DNA from: Chlorogloeopsis sp. ULAP01
GTDB taxonomy: Bacteria > Cyanobacteriota > Cyanobacteriia > Cyanobacteriales > Nostocaceae
Reading direction: 5' to 3'
DNA length: 64,000 nt
NCBI RefSeq assembly: GCF_030381805.1
Contig: NZ_JAUDRH010000004.1
Location: forward strand, 1 to 64,000
Shown: in pieces, positions 9,469-19,231 of the stretch
Layout: the number at the start of each line of letters is the position of its first letter
Position numbering within the stretch: position 1 is the stretch's first letter
Made by a program: the position numbers and the translations under genes
The notes under the pieces: model-generated
The model's database searches: none
What the model was told of the DNA's origin: nothing
Seen by the model: only the letters and a program-made list of their open reading frames with translations

Positions 9469-9673
9469 GATAGAATATGAATTATGAATATGGTACTCAG
9501 GAACACTGGAGAAATCCAACCTTGAAAACTGGTTGCAAAACCAGGATATCACGGCGTCAAGACCGTTCACTGAGGCAGCAGTAAGTAGGTACCCTAATCA
9601 TGTGGCGCAGAAGTGTAAAAAAAACTAACGTCACTACTAGTGAAGACAACAACATTGTTCTTGTACGCACTTC

Positions 9674-10186
9674 ATGATGAATCCAGGCTTGCAGTACCCA
9701 ATATTTGGTCCCGAAATTCAGTGTCCCCACTGCCGCCAGACAATTCCGGCACTGACACTAACAGATACTTATTTATGTCCTCGTCATGGGGCGTTTGAAG
9801 CTAATCCCAAAACTGGAGAGTTGATTCATCTACAGTCTGGGCGTCATTGGCGCAGGTGGAATGGGGAATGGTATCGGCAACATACTCATCCCGATGGTAT
9901 TCGATTTGAAATACACGAAGCTCTAGACAAGCTATATACACAAGGTTATCGAGCAACACGGGTAATTATTGCTCGCCGCTATCAGGAATTGATGAGTGGC
10001 TACTTAGAGCGTAGTACTCCTTGGCGAGGGGGGCAACAGGAAGGAACTTCCGCCCGCCTATATGGTTTGCCAGTGGAGTTTAGCCCCGATCCCGCTGAAG
10101 AACCTTGTTGGGAAGTTATTAATTTTGATTTAGACAAAGAACCTGGTGTACCAGTACGCTACCCTTATTTCAGATTGTTTGAATGA
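9674..10186 (+). CDS. Conserved cyanobacterial TIGR02652-family protein
   Basis: This 170-aa protein resembles a cyanobacterial family of unknown function (TIGR02652). The N-terminus has a zinc-ribbon-like pair, CPHCRQTIP and then LCPRHG, spaced about 18 residues apart. These could bind a metal. The body is rich in aromatic and charged residues (GRHWRRWNGEWYRQ) and ends PYFRLFE. No signal peptide or membrane segment is seen. Two ATG codons occur in tandem at 9674 and 9677, and either may start the protein. Its function is unknown. Confidence 0.78.
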   Translation: MMNPGLQYPIFGPEIQCPHCRQTIPALTLTDTYLCPRHGAFEANPKTGELIHLQSGRHWRRWNGEWYRQHTHPDGIRFEIHEALDKLYTQGYRATRVIIARRYQELMSGYLERSTPWRGGQQEGTSARLYGLPVEFSPDPAEEPCWEVINFDLDKEPGVPVRYPYFRLFE

Positions 10187-10284
10187 ACTAGGGACTGGTG
10201 ACTGGGGACTAGGGATTAGTAATTAAGACATCCTAGCACCGTTTTCCCCAGTACCCAATACCCAATCACCAGTACCCTATCTAT
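10187..10284. repeat. Heptameric short tandem repeats, inverted pair
   Basis: GGGACTG/GGGATTA-type heptamers are followed by their complement (CCCAGTACCCAATACCC). The whole gap could fold back on itself. It is non-coding. Confidence 0.65.
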
Positions 10285-10731
10285 ATGCACCACGTTTCAA
10301 TTCGCACTGCTAATATTCATCGAGCGATCGCTTTCTACGAACAACTGGGGTTCACAGTTTGCGATCGCTTCACTACAGGCTACACCCTCGCCTGTTGGAT
10401 GGAAGGGCTAGGTGGCAGAATTGAACTCATTCAAATACCTGAACCAAAACCAGCGCCAGACGCATTTGCTGACGAACATTATGTGGGGTACTACCATTTG
10501 TCTTTCGATATCACTGCGATCGCGACTGATTTACCTAGTTGGTTAACAAGTTTAAAAGAGCGCTTGGCTTTGGCTGCACAAAATCAGCCAGAGCAATTAC
10601 AACCGCTCAAGGTACTTTTAGAACCGACGCAGCAACAAATAGGCGATCGCATTTATGAAATCACTTTTATTGCCGATGCCGATGGCTTACCCTTGGAATT
10701 CATTCGAGTATTAACAAAACTTAATTCGTAA
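10285..10731 (+). CDS. VOC (glyoxalase/dioxygenase) superfamily protein
   Basis: This small protein of 148 aa is built from vicinal-oxygen-chelate repeats. The first metal-ligand histidine lies in MHHVSIRTANIHRAIAFYEQLGF, the classic opening of the fold. A glutamate strand follows (GGRIELIQIPEP), then HYVGYYHLSFDI, and the final strand LPLEFIRV supplies another glutamate. Such proteins are often lyases, dioxygenases or resistance proteins acting on small molecules. The substrate cannot be read here. It ends five bases before the convergent methyltransferase gene. Confidence 0.85.
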   Translation: MHHVSIRTANIHRAIAFYEQLGFTVCDRFTTGYTLACWMEGLGGRIELIQIPEPKPAPDAFADEHYVGYYHLSFDITAIATDLPSWLTSLKERLALAAQNQPEQLQPLKVLLEPTQQQIGDRIYEITFIADADGLPLEFIRVLTKLNS

Positions 10732-10735
10732 TTAA

Positions 10736-11770
10736 TTAAAACAAGGGTAATGTTGCCTGTACTGTCCAACGAGAAGGTATTTTATTAACAAGTAGACGAA
10801 GTTGTTCAAAACCAGGTTTTCCAACTGCACGCCAATTATCAATCCAGCTAGCTAGAGTTATTGCAGCAGCATCTGTCCCCGCTTTAACATAGGCGTGATC
10901 AAACTCAGACAGCAGCGCTAAACTATCAGGTTGGCTAATACCTATGGCGCTACCAAGCCCAAGGGTTGGGGTTGAAGCTGTTGTCAGCCCACGTGGGTTA
11001 TTAGCCAAAAGATAAGCTCGCAGCCCCATCACATCCTCGTTGTCTTGAAGAGGGCTATTTTGAGGGGAAGCAGTTTGTAACAAGTACAGAAATTTTGGCT
11101 TGTGTTGGGCTGCCTTTTCACTTCGCAGCCACTGTGAACTCACCCAAGCTACAGGTTGATAATTTTCTAATACAGCTAAATCCGCTTCTTCAGCATAGCC
11201 GTGCCATTGGTAGCGGGATTGATTGCTTAAGGGAACAAAACCTCCAGGAATCAATTTTTCTCCTTTAGGGATGCGATCGCAGTCAATCCAGACACGAGTT
11301 ATGGCTGTAGTATTTGCTAGTGGCAGAAGTCGAATAGGAGCGACAATTACACCATTTTTTCTTACTTGTTCCACCCAAGCGGGTGACAAAGCATCTCCTG
11401 TTGCCCAAACAATTAAGCGATCAAAAGGCGCAGCAGGTAGATAACCTTCTCTACCATCTTGTGCTACTACCTTTACCATATCAAAACCTTGTGAAGTCAA
11501 TAATCTAGTAGCACGCTCCACCAAATCTGAGTCTATATCTAAAGAAACGACATAACCTGTTTTCCCCACTAAATATGCCAGCATTGCTGTACTGTATCCA
11601 GAACCTGTGCCAACCTCCAAAACTCGCATCCCTGTTTGAACATCTAAAAGGCGTAGCATCGCCGCGATGATTTTTGGCGATGAGCTTTGCGGTATCGGTA
11701 TACCATCGGCTTGCCTGACAAAGGTTTCGTAAGAAATTGCAGACTCTGCCCAATCTACTGGATCACCCAT
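10736..11770 (-). CDS. Protein-L-isoaspartate methyltransferase-like protein
   Basis: This is a SAM-dependent methyltransferase of the PCMT type, which in characterised members methylates isoaspartyl residues to start repair of damaged proteins. The pre-motif GIPIPQSSSPKIIAAML at about residues 24-41 and motif I VLEVGTGSGYSTAML are typical. The acidic strand end VVSLDID follows, then FDRLIVWATG in place of the usual post-motif. The 344-aa protein is longer than the classic enzyme of about 210 aa. Its extra C-terminal half, from about residue 180, I do not recognise. Confidence 0.82.
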   Translation of the reverse strand: MGDPVDWAESAISYETFVRQADGIPIPQSSSPKIIAAMLRLLDVQTGMRVLEVGTGSGYSTAMLAYLVGKTGYVVSLDIDSDLVERATRLLTSQGFDMVKVVAQDGREGYLPAAPFDRLIVWATGDALSPAWVEQVRKNGVIVAPIRLLPLANTTAITRVWIDCDRIPKGEKLIPGGFVPLSNQSRYQWHGYAEEADLAVLENYQPVAWVSSQWLRSEKAAQHKPKFLYLLQTASPQNSPLQDNEDVMGLRAYLLANNPRGLTTASTPTLGLGSAIGISQPDSLALLSEFDHAYVKAGTDAAAITLASWIDNWRAVGKPGFEQLRLLVNKIPSRWTVQATLPLF

Positions 11771-11973
11771 GTTTTTAGCGATGATTTTGAGAAGTTCAAA
11801 ACTATTAAAATTTAGTCCACTCTTGCAAAGAATTTCCTCTAGCCGTAGCTAGTAGACTAACCTTATAGCTTTTTGAGAAAATAGAATTAATTTAAAAAAA
11901 GCCTCAAGTACTAAAGAACACGCTATAGTCAGAAAAATCTGTAATCTAATTTGTAGATGCTTTCAGCAAATAC

Positions 11974-14892
11974 ATGGGTGTTTTTACCGCATTGCATAGA
12001 TATCGTTTTCTAATTTTTGTGTTTAGTCTCTGTTTGATTGCGGTTTTGCTACTGGGTAATGGATCTGTGACAAGTCAAATTAATATCGGATCTACTAGAG
12101 TAAATAATCGCAATGAAAATATCTTAAAAAGAACACAAAGAAATTTAGTGACAGACAACGTCCGTAAAACAATACTAGAAAATAATCTTACTATTCTGAC
12201 AAAGGAAGTTCATTCCGCACCAGTGGTGACAGTACAGGTGTGGTACAAGGTGGGTTCACGCAACGAAGAACCAGGGGTAAATGGTATTGCCCACCAATTA
12301 GAACACATGATGTTTAAAGGCACAAAAAATCGTCCGATTCAATTTGGGCGTTTGTTTAGTGCTTTGGGTAGTGACTCAAACGCCTTCACTAGCTACGACC
12401 AAACTGCATATTACAATACAGCAGAGCGTGATAAGCTGCACGCTCTTTTGGAATTAGAAGCGGATAGGATGGAAAATGCTCTGCTTGATGCCGAGCAATT
12501 AGCAAGCGAAAAGCGGGTAGTAATTTCTGAGTTGCAGGGTTACGACAACGATCCAGAGTATCGCCTCAGCCAAGCTGTGTTGAGAGCAGCATTTCCCAAG
12601 CATCCTTACGGCTTGCCCATAGGTGGAACCAAAGCTGATGTCGAGAAATTTCAAGTTCAACAATTACAAAAGTATTATAAAGAATTCTATAGCCCTGATA
12701 ATGCGGTTTTGATAATTGTTGGTGATTTCGACACTGCAAAAACTTTGACAGCAGTGAAAGAGATATTTGGGAAAATTCGGAAGAAGGATAGACAAGACAC
12801 GGAGACACGGAGACACGGAGACACGGGGAATATGTTTGATAATTTCTCCGCGTCGCCCTCCGGGTTCGGAAGTTCAGACTCGACGGGAACCGCCAAGACT
12901 CCGACTTCCTCACCGCGTCTCAACCTCTCCGCGTCTTCCTCTCCTCTTGTATTACGAGAACCGGGAGCAAACGCACTTTTATACACCGTATATCCTTTGC
13001 CTGCTGCAAATCACTCAGATGTGCCAGCGCTAGATGTGATGGATTATATTTTGACGGAAGGGCGGAATTCTCGCCTCTATCAAGTGTTAGTAGAATCTGG
13101 TTTAGCTACTGATTTGACAGGTTATGTTACAAGCTTGCGTGAAGGGGGTTGGTACGAACTAGCGGTGACTGCAAATTCTCATCGCTCTTTGAAAAAGATT
13201 GACTTGGTGATGCAAAAAGCGATCGCCAATCTTGCCAAAACAGGAGTTACACAAGCAGAAGTAAATCGTGCGCAGGCACAACTAGAAGCTAGTGTAATCT
13301 TGGAAAACCGGGATATTACCAGTCAAGCAATGCAATTAGGGAACAATGAAACTACGATTGGTGATTACAGATATACAGATAGTTACTTAGCGGCAATTCG
13401 TCAGGTAACTGCACAAGATGTACAACGTGTCGCAAATAAATACCTACAACGAAAATTACGTACTATCGGCTTTTTTGAACCAAGCCAGATACAGACGGAA
13501 AATAATAGTAATGCCAAACCATCTTCCACACAAATTAAAGAAAATTTTTCTTCCGGCTCAACCGAGTTACCTGATGAAGTCGCGAAGTATCTTCCAGTGG
13601 TGGATGTAACAACAACGCCTGTCACTTTGACTTTGCCAGAGCAATTCACGTTGCCTAACAATTTGCGAGTGTTGTTATTGCCGGATCGAAGTACTCCTAC
13701 AGTAACCTTAAGTGGAAACATCAAAGCTGGTACGGAATTTGATCCAGCAGATAAAGCTGGGTTGGCATCTCTTGTTGCGGAAAACTTGATGAACGGCACT
13801 AAAACTAGGGATGTGTATACACTTGCCAACACTTTAGATGAACTTGGTGCGAGTTTAGACTTTGATACTTACCGTGAAGGTGTAGAAATTGAAGGTAAAA
13901 GTTTGGCAGAAGATTTACCAATTCTAGTGCAGATTTTAGGAGATGTAGTCAAGAATGCAACTTTTCCGGCAAAAGAGTTGGAACTTTCCCGTCAACAGGC
14001 TTTAACAGATTTGAAGCAGGAATTAGACGATCCGGCAGAAGTTGCACAAAGAATATTTATACAAACTCTTTATCCCCAGAATCATCCTTTACACTCCTTC
14101 CCCACTCAAAAGAGTTTGCGCCAGATTCGCCGTCAGGATGTGATTGATTTTAAGCACAAACATTATCGTCCAGATACGATAGTGCTAACACTGGTGGGAG
14201 ATTTTTCTCCGGAGCGAGTGCGATCGCTAATTGCAGCTGAGTTTGGTGACTGGCAAGTGAGCGGTGAGGCTCCAAAGTTACAATATCCAACCGTAAAAAT
14301 ACCAGACAAAATTGTCCGTGTTAATCCAGTGCTGCCAGGTAAAAACCAAGCAGTTACTTATATGGGCAATACGGGAATTAACCGCCAAGATCCACGATAT
14401 TATGCAGCTTTGATCCTGAATCAAATTTTAGGTGGCGATACCCTCTCTAGCAGATTGGGAACAGAAATACGCGATCGCCAAGGTTTAACTTACGGGATTT
14501 ACAGCACCTTTCAAACAGGGAAAAATGTAGGGATATTTTTGATTGAAATGCAAACAGCCCCAGAAGATACAAATCGTGCGATCAAAAGCACCCGTAGATT
14601 GATAGCAGAAATTCATCAACAAGGCGTTAGTGCAGAGGAATTGGAGACAGCTAAACGTAATGCGATCGGCAACTATAATGTCTCCTTAGCAAATCCAGAG
14701 GATTTGTCATCCAGAATTTTGATGAATGAAGTATGGGGGCTGGATCAAGAGGAACTGTACTCTTTTACTAATAAAATTGCGGCAGTCACTGTTGAGCAAG
14801 TCAATCAAGCAGCAAAGGAGTTACTTCATCCAGATAAAATTGTTGTAGTCACAGCTGGCTCTTCTGTCACAGCAAAGAAAAATATTAGGTAA
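11974..14892 (+). CDS. M16 family zinc metallopeptidase, double domain
   Basis: This pitrilysin/processing-peptidase-like protein has 972 aa and two M16 units. A membrane anchor or signal sequence spans about residues 10-30. The first unit carries the inverted zinc motif HQLEH at 107-111, with the downstream glutamate in SEKRVVISEL. The second unit (about 540-950) lacks that motif, as is usual for the partner half. It probably acts in the periplasm. An in-frame low-complexity insert of about 60 residues (around 270-330) lies inside the first unit and is built from DNA repeats at 12790-12950; homologues would be expected to lack it. Confidence 0.92.
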   Translation: MGVFTALHRYRFLIFVFSLCLIAVLLLGNGSVTSQINIGSTRVNNRNENILKRTQRNLVTDNVRKTILENNLTILTKEVHSAPVVTVQVWYKVGSRNEEPGVNGIAHQLEHMMFKGTKNRPIQFGRLFSALGSDSNAFTSYDQTAYYNTAERDKLHALLELEADRMENALLDAEQLASEKRVVISELQGYDNDPEYRLSQAVLRAAFPKHPYGLPIGGTKADVEKFQVQQLQKYYKEFYSPDNAVLIIVGDFDTAKTLTAVKEIFGKIRKKDRQDTETRRHGDTGNMFDNFSASPSGFGSSDSTGTAKTPTSSPRLNLSASSSPLVLREPGANALLYTVYPLPAANHSDVPALDVMDYILTEGRNSRLYQVLVESGLATDLTGYVTSLREGGWYELAVTANSHRSLKKIDLVMQKAIANLAKTGVTQAEVNRAQAQLEASVILENRDITSQAMQLGNNETTIGDYRYTDSYLAAIRQVTAQDVQRVANKYLQRKLRTIGFFEPSQIQTENNSNAKPSSTQIKENFSSGSTELPDEVAKYLPVVDVTTTPVTLTLPEQFTLPNNLRVLLLPDRSTPTVTLSGNIKAGTEFDPADKAGLASLVAENLMNGTKTRDVYTLANTLDELGASLDFDTYREGVEIEGKSLAEDLPILVQILGDVVKNATFPAKELELSRQQALTDLKQELDDPAEVAQRIFIQTLYPQNHPLHSFPTQKSLRQIRRQDVIDFKHKHYRPDTIVLTLVGDFSPERVRSLIAAEFGDWQVSGEAPKLQYPTVKIPDKIVRVNPVLPGKNQAVTYMGNTGINRQDPRYYAALILNQILGGDTLSSRLGTEIRDRQGLTYGIYSTFQTGKNVGIFLIEMQTAPEDTNRAIKSTRRLIAEIHQQGVSAEELETAKRNAIGNYNVSLANPEDLSSRILMNEVWGLDQEELYSFTNKIAAVTVEQVNQAAKELLHPDKIVVVTAGSSVTAKKNIR
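12790..12950. repeat. Repeat DNA absorbed in-frame within the M16 gene
   Basis: Four exact copies of AGACACGG run from 12795 to 12826. They are followed by TCTCCGCGTC-type units in the opposite sense near 12845 and 12915-12940. The segment encodes Ser/Thr/Pro/Arg-rich sequence but keeps the reading frame of the peptidase. Confidence 0.75.
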
Positions 14893-14968
14893 AAAAAGTT
14901 AATGGCTGATGGTTAATCGCTAATGGTACAAACAAAAATTAGCGATTAACTTCTTGAGATTAAAGGCT

Positions 14969-15460
14969 ATGATTCAATTCGTTGCGAAAACTTCCTGGCA
15001 ATTCCTACAGTGTATTTACTTAACATTAGCATTGCTGTTGTGTTTTAATTTCATTATTATTACTCCTGTATTGGCAGACAATAATTCAGGAAATTTACTG
15101 AAACAAACACCAACACAAGTGACAGTCAGCCTCGGTAATGTAGCCAACGAACTGAAGTTTGAGCCAAATCATTTAGAATTTATAGCTGGTAAACGCTACA
15201 CACTCCGGCTAGTAAATCCCAGTGCGCAAAAGCACTATTTCACTGCCAAAGATTTTGCTGATAACATTTGGACACAAAAAGTAGAAGCAGGAAAAGTAGA
15301 AGTTAAAGGAGCAATCCACGAGATGGAACTAAAGCCTGGTGCCGAAGCAGAATGGGTATTTGTAGCACTGAAGCCAGGAAAATATAGCTTACGTTGTCCT
15401 ATCCCTGGGCATACAGAGGCAGGTATGACTGGAGACATTGCGATCAATTCTGGGCAGTAA
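14969..15460 (+). CDS. Secreted cupredoxin-like copper protein
   Basis: This is a small exported protein with a plastocyanin/azurin-like fold. From ATG 14969 there is a signal sequence through about residue 37, with cleavage likely near VLADNN. Candidate type 1 copper ligands are the histidine in QKHYFTAK and the Cys-His-Met set in LRCPIPGHTEAGM. The sequence resembles cupredoxin domains of the plastocyanin/nitrosocyanin kind and not photosynthetic plastocyanin itself. A TTG five codons upstream (14954) also opens the frame, but ATG is preferred. The gene lies 76 bases after the M16 gene, in the same direction. Confidence 0.83.
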   Translation: MIQFVAKTSWQFLQCIYLTLALLLCFNFIIITPVLADNNSGNLLKQTPTQVTVSLGNVANELKFEPNHLEFIAGKRYTLRLVNPSAQKHYFTAKDFADNIWTQKVEAGKVEVKGAIHEMELKPGAEAEWVFVALKPGKYSLRCPIPGHTEAGMTGDIAINSGQ

Positions 15461-15724
15461 AAGATTGAAAATAGAGGATGAAAATTACATTTTAGTTTTC
15501 AGCAGCAAAAATCTACGAATAAAATATGAGGCAAAAAATAAGTTAATTTAAGTATATGTATTACTTCTCGATTAAGTAACCAGGCGTAAATAAACATAAC
15601 CATCAGGTTCGTTAGTTGCTAGTCATTTCCAGCAATAAACAACGAACCACTATTTATGCCTACCGCTTAAGATAGAAAAAAATAGCCATTTAAGCAGCAA
15701 GGCGCAAACAATAATTAATTTCCC
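15461..15724. other. Spacer upstream of map
   Basis: This spacer is AT-rich and contains no credible reading frame. A loose dyad (GTTCGTTAGTTGCTAG and AACAACGAACCAC near 15607-15650) is visible. The promoter of map is expected here, but I could not assign its elements. Confidence 0.4.
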
Positions 15725-16552
15725 ATGAACATTTTAAGTAATCTGCTTTCTCAACCAGCTCAAGATAATCGCTCTAAAAGGCAGCGTAGAGGCATTGAAA
15801 TTAAATCGCCACGTGAAATAGAAATTATGCGGCGATCGGCAACAATAGTGGCAACTGTGCTCAAAGAGATTTCTGAACTGGTACAGCCAGGAATGACTAC
15901 AGCAGACTTGGATGCTCATGCGGAAAAACGCATCCGGGAAATGGGTGCAACACCAAGTTTTAAGGGATATCACGGTTTTCCTGGTTCTATTTGTGCCAGC
16001 ATCAACAACGAAGTTGTACATGGCATTCCCAATGCCAAGAAAGTGATCCGGGCTGGCGATGTTTTAAAAGTAGATACGGGCGCTTATTATGAAGGCTTTC
16101 ATGGCGACTCCTGCATTACTATTGCCGTGGGTGAAGTTTCTCCAGAAGCTGCAAGACTGATTCGCGTTGCGGAAGAGGCGCTTTATAAAGGTATTGAACA
16201 GGTAAAAGCTGGAAATTACCTGATGGATATCGCTGGCGCAATTGAAGATCATGTTAAAGCTAATCGCTTCTGTGTAGTAGAAGACTTTACTGGGCATGGT
16301 GTCGGGCGCAATTTGCACGAAGAGCCTTCTGTGTTCAACTTCCGCACTCGTGATATGCCAAATGTAAAACTACGTGCTGGGATGACACTAGCGATCGAGC
16401 CGATTCTCAATGCTGGTTCTAAGTACACCCGAATTTTATCCGATCGCTGGACTGCTGTGACTGTGGATAATGCTTTGTCAGCTCAGTTCGAGCATACCGT
16501 GTTGGTGACAGAAACTGGCTACGAGATTTTGACGGATCGTTCTAAAGTCTAG
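15725..16552 (+). CDS. map: Methionine aminopeptidase, type I
   Basis: The enzyme removes the initiator methionine from new proteins, using two metal ions. The 275-aa protein shows all five metal ligands: the aspartates in KVDTGAYYEGFHGDSC, the histidine in GHGVGRNLHEEP, the glutamate in LAIEPILN and the glutamate in QFEHTVLV. The substrate-side histidine is in KGYHGFPGSICASIN. An N-terminal extension of about 30 residues (SQPAQDNRSKRQRRG) precedes the catalytic core. The protein ends LTDRSKV. It is a single gene, with a repeat-bearing gap after it. Confidence 0.96.
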   Translation: MNILSNLLSQPAQDNRSKRQRRGIEIKSPREIEIMRRSATIVATVLKEISELVQPGMTTADLDAHAEKRIREMGATPSFKGYHGFPGSICASINNEVVHGIPNAKKVIRAGDVLKVDTGAYYEGFHGDSCITIAVGEVSPEAARLIRVAEEALYKGIEQVKAGNYLMDIAGAIEDHVKANRFCVVEDFTGHGVGRNLHEEPSVFNFRTRDMPNVKLRAGMTLAIEPILNAGSKYTRILSDRWTAVTVDNALSAQFEHTVLVTETGYEILTDRSKV

Positions 16553-16971
16553 TTATAGATGCTCAAAGCTGACTTGGATAATGCCTAAAATAAGGCAGAT
16601 TGTACTAAGCAATGACAGTTCTTAAAAAGAAAATAGCACTGATTACAAGAGGTAAAGCGTAAAATAAAAGTGAGCTTACCTCTTTTTGTTAAATTTTAAA
16701 AATGTAGTTTTAACCTGAGTTCTGATTAAGGAAAGGGGCAGGTAGTAATACCAATGCGTGGATTTTGGAGCCAGTGCGCCCTTGCGGGTTAAGCGCGTCG
16801 AGTGCATCTGGCGTCGGGTTAAGCGCGTTGAGTGCAAGTGGCGTGATTTTAGATTAAAACTATTGATTAATAGGCTATTCCAGAATTTTGAAATAAGACT
16901 CCCGCTCGCCAATTTGGTATAAGCTGAAAATAAACTAATCCCCTTCTTATGGAGAAGGGGTTAGAGGAATG
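16553..16971. repeat. map-lepA gap with GC-rich 30-bp tandem repeat
   Basis: This 419-bp convergent gap holds no gene. Two 30-bp units at 16785-16814 and 16815-16844, beginning CGGGTTAAGCGCGT, differ at few positions. The same unit occurs reverse-complemented at about 21500-21535. The repeat stands out as GC-rich in AT-rich surroundings. Confidence 0.75.
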
Positions 16972-18789
16972 TTATTGCTGTTCCAATCGCAGTACTGCCA
17001 TAAATGCCTCCTGCGGTACATCCACTGTACCTACAGCTTTCATCCGCTTTTTACCTTTTGCCTGCTTTTGCAGAAGTTTCTTCTTTCGGCTAATGTCACC
17101 GCCATAGCACTTAGCAAGCACGTCTTTCCGCAAAGCAGGGATGTGTTCGCTGGCAATAATTTTACTACCGATCGCCGCTTGAATTGGCACTTTAAATTGA
17201 TGGCGAGGAATCAATTCTTTGAGTTTTTCAGCCATTGATCGCCCAACGTTGTAAGCTTTATCGCGGTGAACAATCATAGCGAGAGAGTCAACTGGATCGC
17301 CATTAATCATAATATCTAGCTTCACCAAAGGATTTTCTCGATAGCCGATCAGGTGATATTCCATACTAGCGTAACCGCGCGATCGCGACTTCATCTGATC
17401 GAAAAAGTCGGTAACCACTTCTGCCAAAGGTAACTCATAAGTGAGTGTAGTACGTCCTTGGGTGAGGTATTTCATATCTTTGAAAACACCGCGTCGGTTT
17501 TGTGACAACTCCATTAAAGTCCCGACAAAAGTTTCTGGTGTAATCATTTCTACTTGAACGTAAGGTTCTTCAATTTTTTCCCGTTCGTTAGGAGAAGGTA
17601 AATGACTGGGGTTATCGATGTACAATACCTCACCTTTATTGGTAGTAACACGGTACACCACCGAAGGGGCAGTAATAATTAAATCCAGATTATACTCTCG
17701 CTCTAAGCGCTCTTGCACAATTTCCATGTGCAATAAGCCCAAGAATCCACAACGGAAGCCAAACCCCATCGCGCTAGAGGTTTCTGGTTCATAGTGCAGT
17801 GCCGCATCGTTGAGCTTGAGTTTTTCTAAAGCTTCGCGCAAGTCCTCAAATTGATCGGCATCAATAGGGAACATACCACAAAACACCATCGGGTTAGCTT
17901 CTTTGTAACCAGGTAATGGTTCGGCGGCTTTAGCATTAGTGTGGGCGAGGGTAAGGGTATCTCCCACCCTAGCATCAGCTACAGCTTTAATTGCTGCTGA
18001 CAAATAGCCAACTTCCCCAGCGTGTAAGTCTTCAACTGGCTTTTGGTTCGGGGAAAGTACGCCTAATTCGTCAATTTCGTATTCTTTACCAGATGCCATT
18101 AAATAGACGCGATCGCCCTTTTTTACCGTCCCATCCATCACCCGGAAATATACAATTACCCCCCGGTAGCTATCGTAGTAGCTATCAAAAATTAACGCCC
18201 GTAGAGGTTCATTTACAGTATTTCGAGGTGGTGGGATGCGCTCAACAATTGCTTCTAAAATTTCATCAACACCAATTCCTTCTTTGGCAGAGGCAAGAAT
18301 TGCACCGCTACAATCTAAACCAATAATTTCCTCAATTTCGGAGATTACCCTGTCTGGTTCTGCCCCTGGTAAATCGATTTTATTTAAAACTGGAATAATT
18401 TCCAGATTATGCTCCAGTGCCAGATAGACATTTGCCAATGTTTGCGCCTCTACACCTTGGGAAGCATCCACCACCAATAACGCGCCTTCACAAGCAGCAA
18501 GACTGCGAGACACTTCATAGGAGAAATCCACGTGACCCGGTGTATCAATTAAATTGAGTACATATTGTTGGCCATCTTTTGCCGTGTAGTTCATCCGGGC
18601 TGCTTGCAGCTTAATGGTAATGCCACGCTCCCGTTCCAGATCCATGTTGTCAAGAAACTGTTCCTTCATCTGCCGCTTGTCTACGGTACCCGTAACTTGC
18701 AGCAAGCGATCGGCAAGGGTAGATTTGCCATGGTCTATGTGAGCAATAATACAAAAATTACGAATACGAGCTGCGGGAACGTCAGTCAT
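16972..18789 (-). CDS. lepA: Elongation factor 4 (LepA)
   Basis: EF4 is a ribosome-bound GTPase that helps stalled or mis-translocated ribosomes. GTPase motifs are clear: HIDHGKSTLADRLL (G1), DTPGHVDF (G3) and NKIDLPGA (G4). Domain 2 follows, then the EF-G-like domains, and the LepA-specific C-terminal domain contains GGDISRKKKLLQKQAKGKKR. The length of 605 aa and the start MTDVPAARIRNFCIIAH match cyanobacterial LepA. It is a stand-alone gene flanked by repeat-bearing gaps. Confidence 0.97.
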   Translation of the reverse strand: MTDVPAARIRNFCIIAHIDHGKSTLADRLLQVTGTVDKRQMKEQFLDNMDLERERGITIKLQAARMNYTAKDGQQYVLNLIDTPGHVDFSYEVSRSLAACEGALLVVDASQGVEAQTLANVYLALEHNLEIIPVLNKIDLPGAEPDRVISEIEEIIGLDCSGAILASAKEGIGVDEILEAIVERIPPPRNTVNEPLRALIFDSYYDSYRGVIVYFRVMDGTVKKGDRVYLMASGKEYEIDELGVLSPNQKPVEDLHAGEVGYLSAAIKAVADARVGDTLTLAHTNAKAAEPLPGYKEANPMVFCGMFPIDADQFEDLREALEKLKLNDAALHYEPETSSAMGFGFRCGFLGLLHMEIVQERLEREYNLDLIITAPSVVYRVTTNKGEVLYIDNPSHLPSPNEREKIEEPYVQVEMITPETFVGTLMELSQNRRGVFKDMKYLTQGRTTLTYELPLAEVVTDFFDQMKSRSRGYASMEYHLIGYRENPLVKLDIMINGDPVDSLAMIVHRDKAYNVGRSMAEKLKELIPRHQFKVPIQAAIGSKIIASEHIPALRKDVLAKCYGGDISRKKKLLQKQAKGKKRMKAVGTVDVPQEAFMAVLRLEQQ

Positions 18790-19231
18790 AATACATTTTT
18801 TGCTTTAGCAGCAACCAAGGTTAAAACAGCAATATACTTAACGTATTTTAATGCTTTCTTTGCCCAGACGCTGCTATTGATATTGGGAATGGGTATTGGG
18901 GATTGGGGACTGGGTACTGGGTATTGGAAATCAGGTATTTAATTTGGGCAAGCGCGAATTGGGAATTGGGCATTGCCCTATGCTCTATGCCACGCCCATT
19001 GCCCTAGTACCTAGTCCCTAGTCCCCAGTCCCTGACAAATGAACTTTCAGAAATATATATATATAAAGGTCTATCTATGGCGTCTAGTATTGTTTAGCTT
19101 GGAGCGTACAATAAACATCTAGAACTGCAAAACGCAGACTAAAAAGGCCGATTGCAAGCTGCAATTGCTCAAATCTAATAAACAAAGCTTTTTACAAAGC
19201 CTTTGACACACCATTCCAGAGTATATCAACT
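18790..19231. repeat. lepA upstream gap with heptameric repeats
   Basis: The 442-bp gap holds about six direct heptamers at 18885-18926 (GGGAATG, GGTATTG, GGGATTG and variants). A complementary set (CCTAGTACCTAGTCCC) follows at about 19003-19034. Together they could form a long hairpin. Promoters for lepA and the small gene at 19232 must lie here. No gene was found. Confidence 0.7.

Noticed and set aside
13401..13832. 143-codon minus-strand frame within the M16 gene
   Set aside because: It lies wholly inside a well-supported gene, has no homology that I recognise and no ribosome site.
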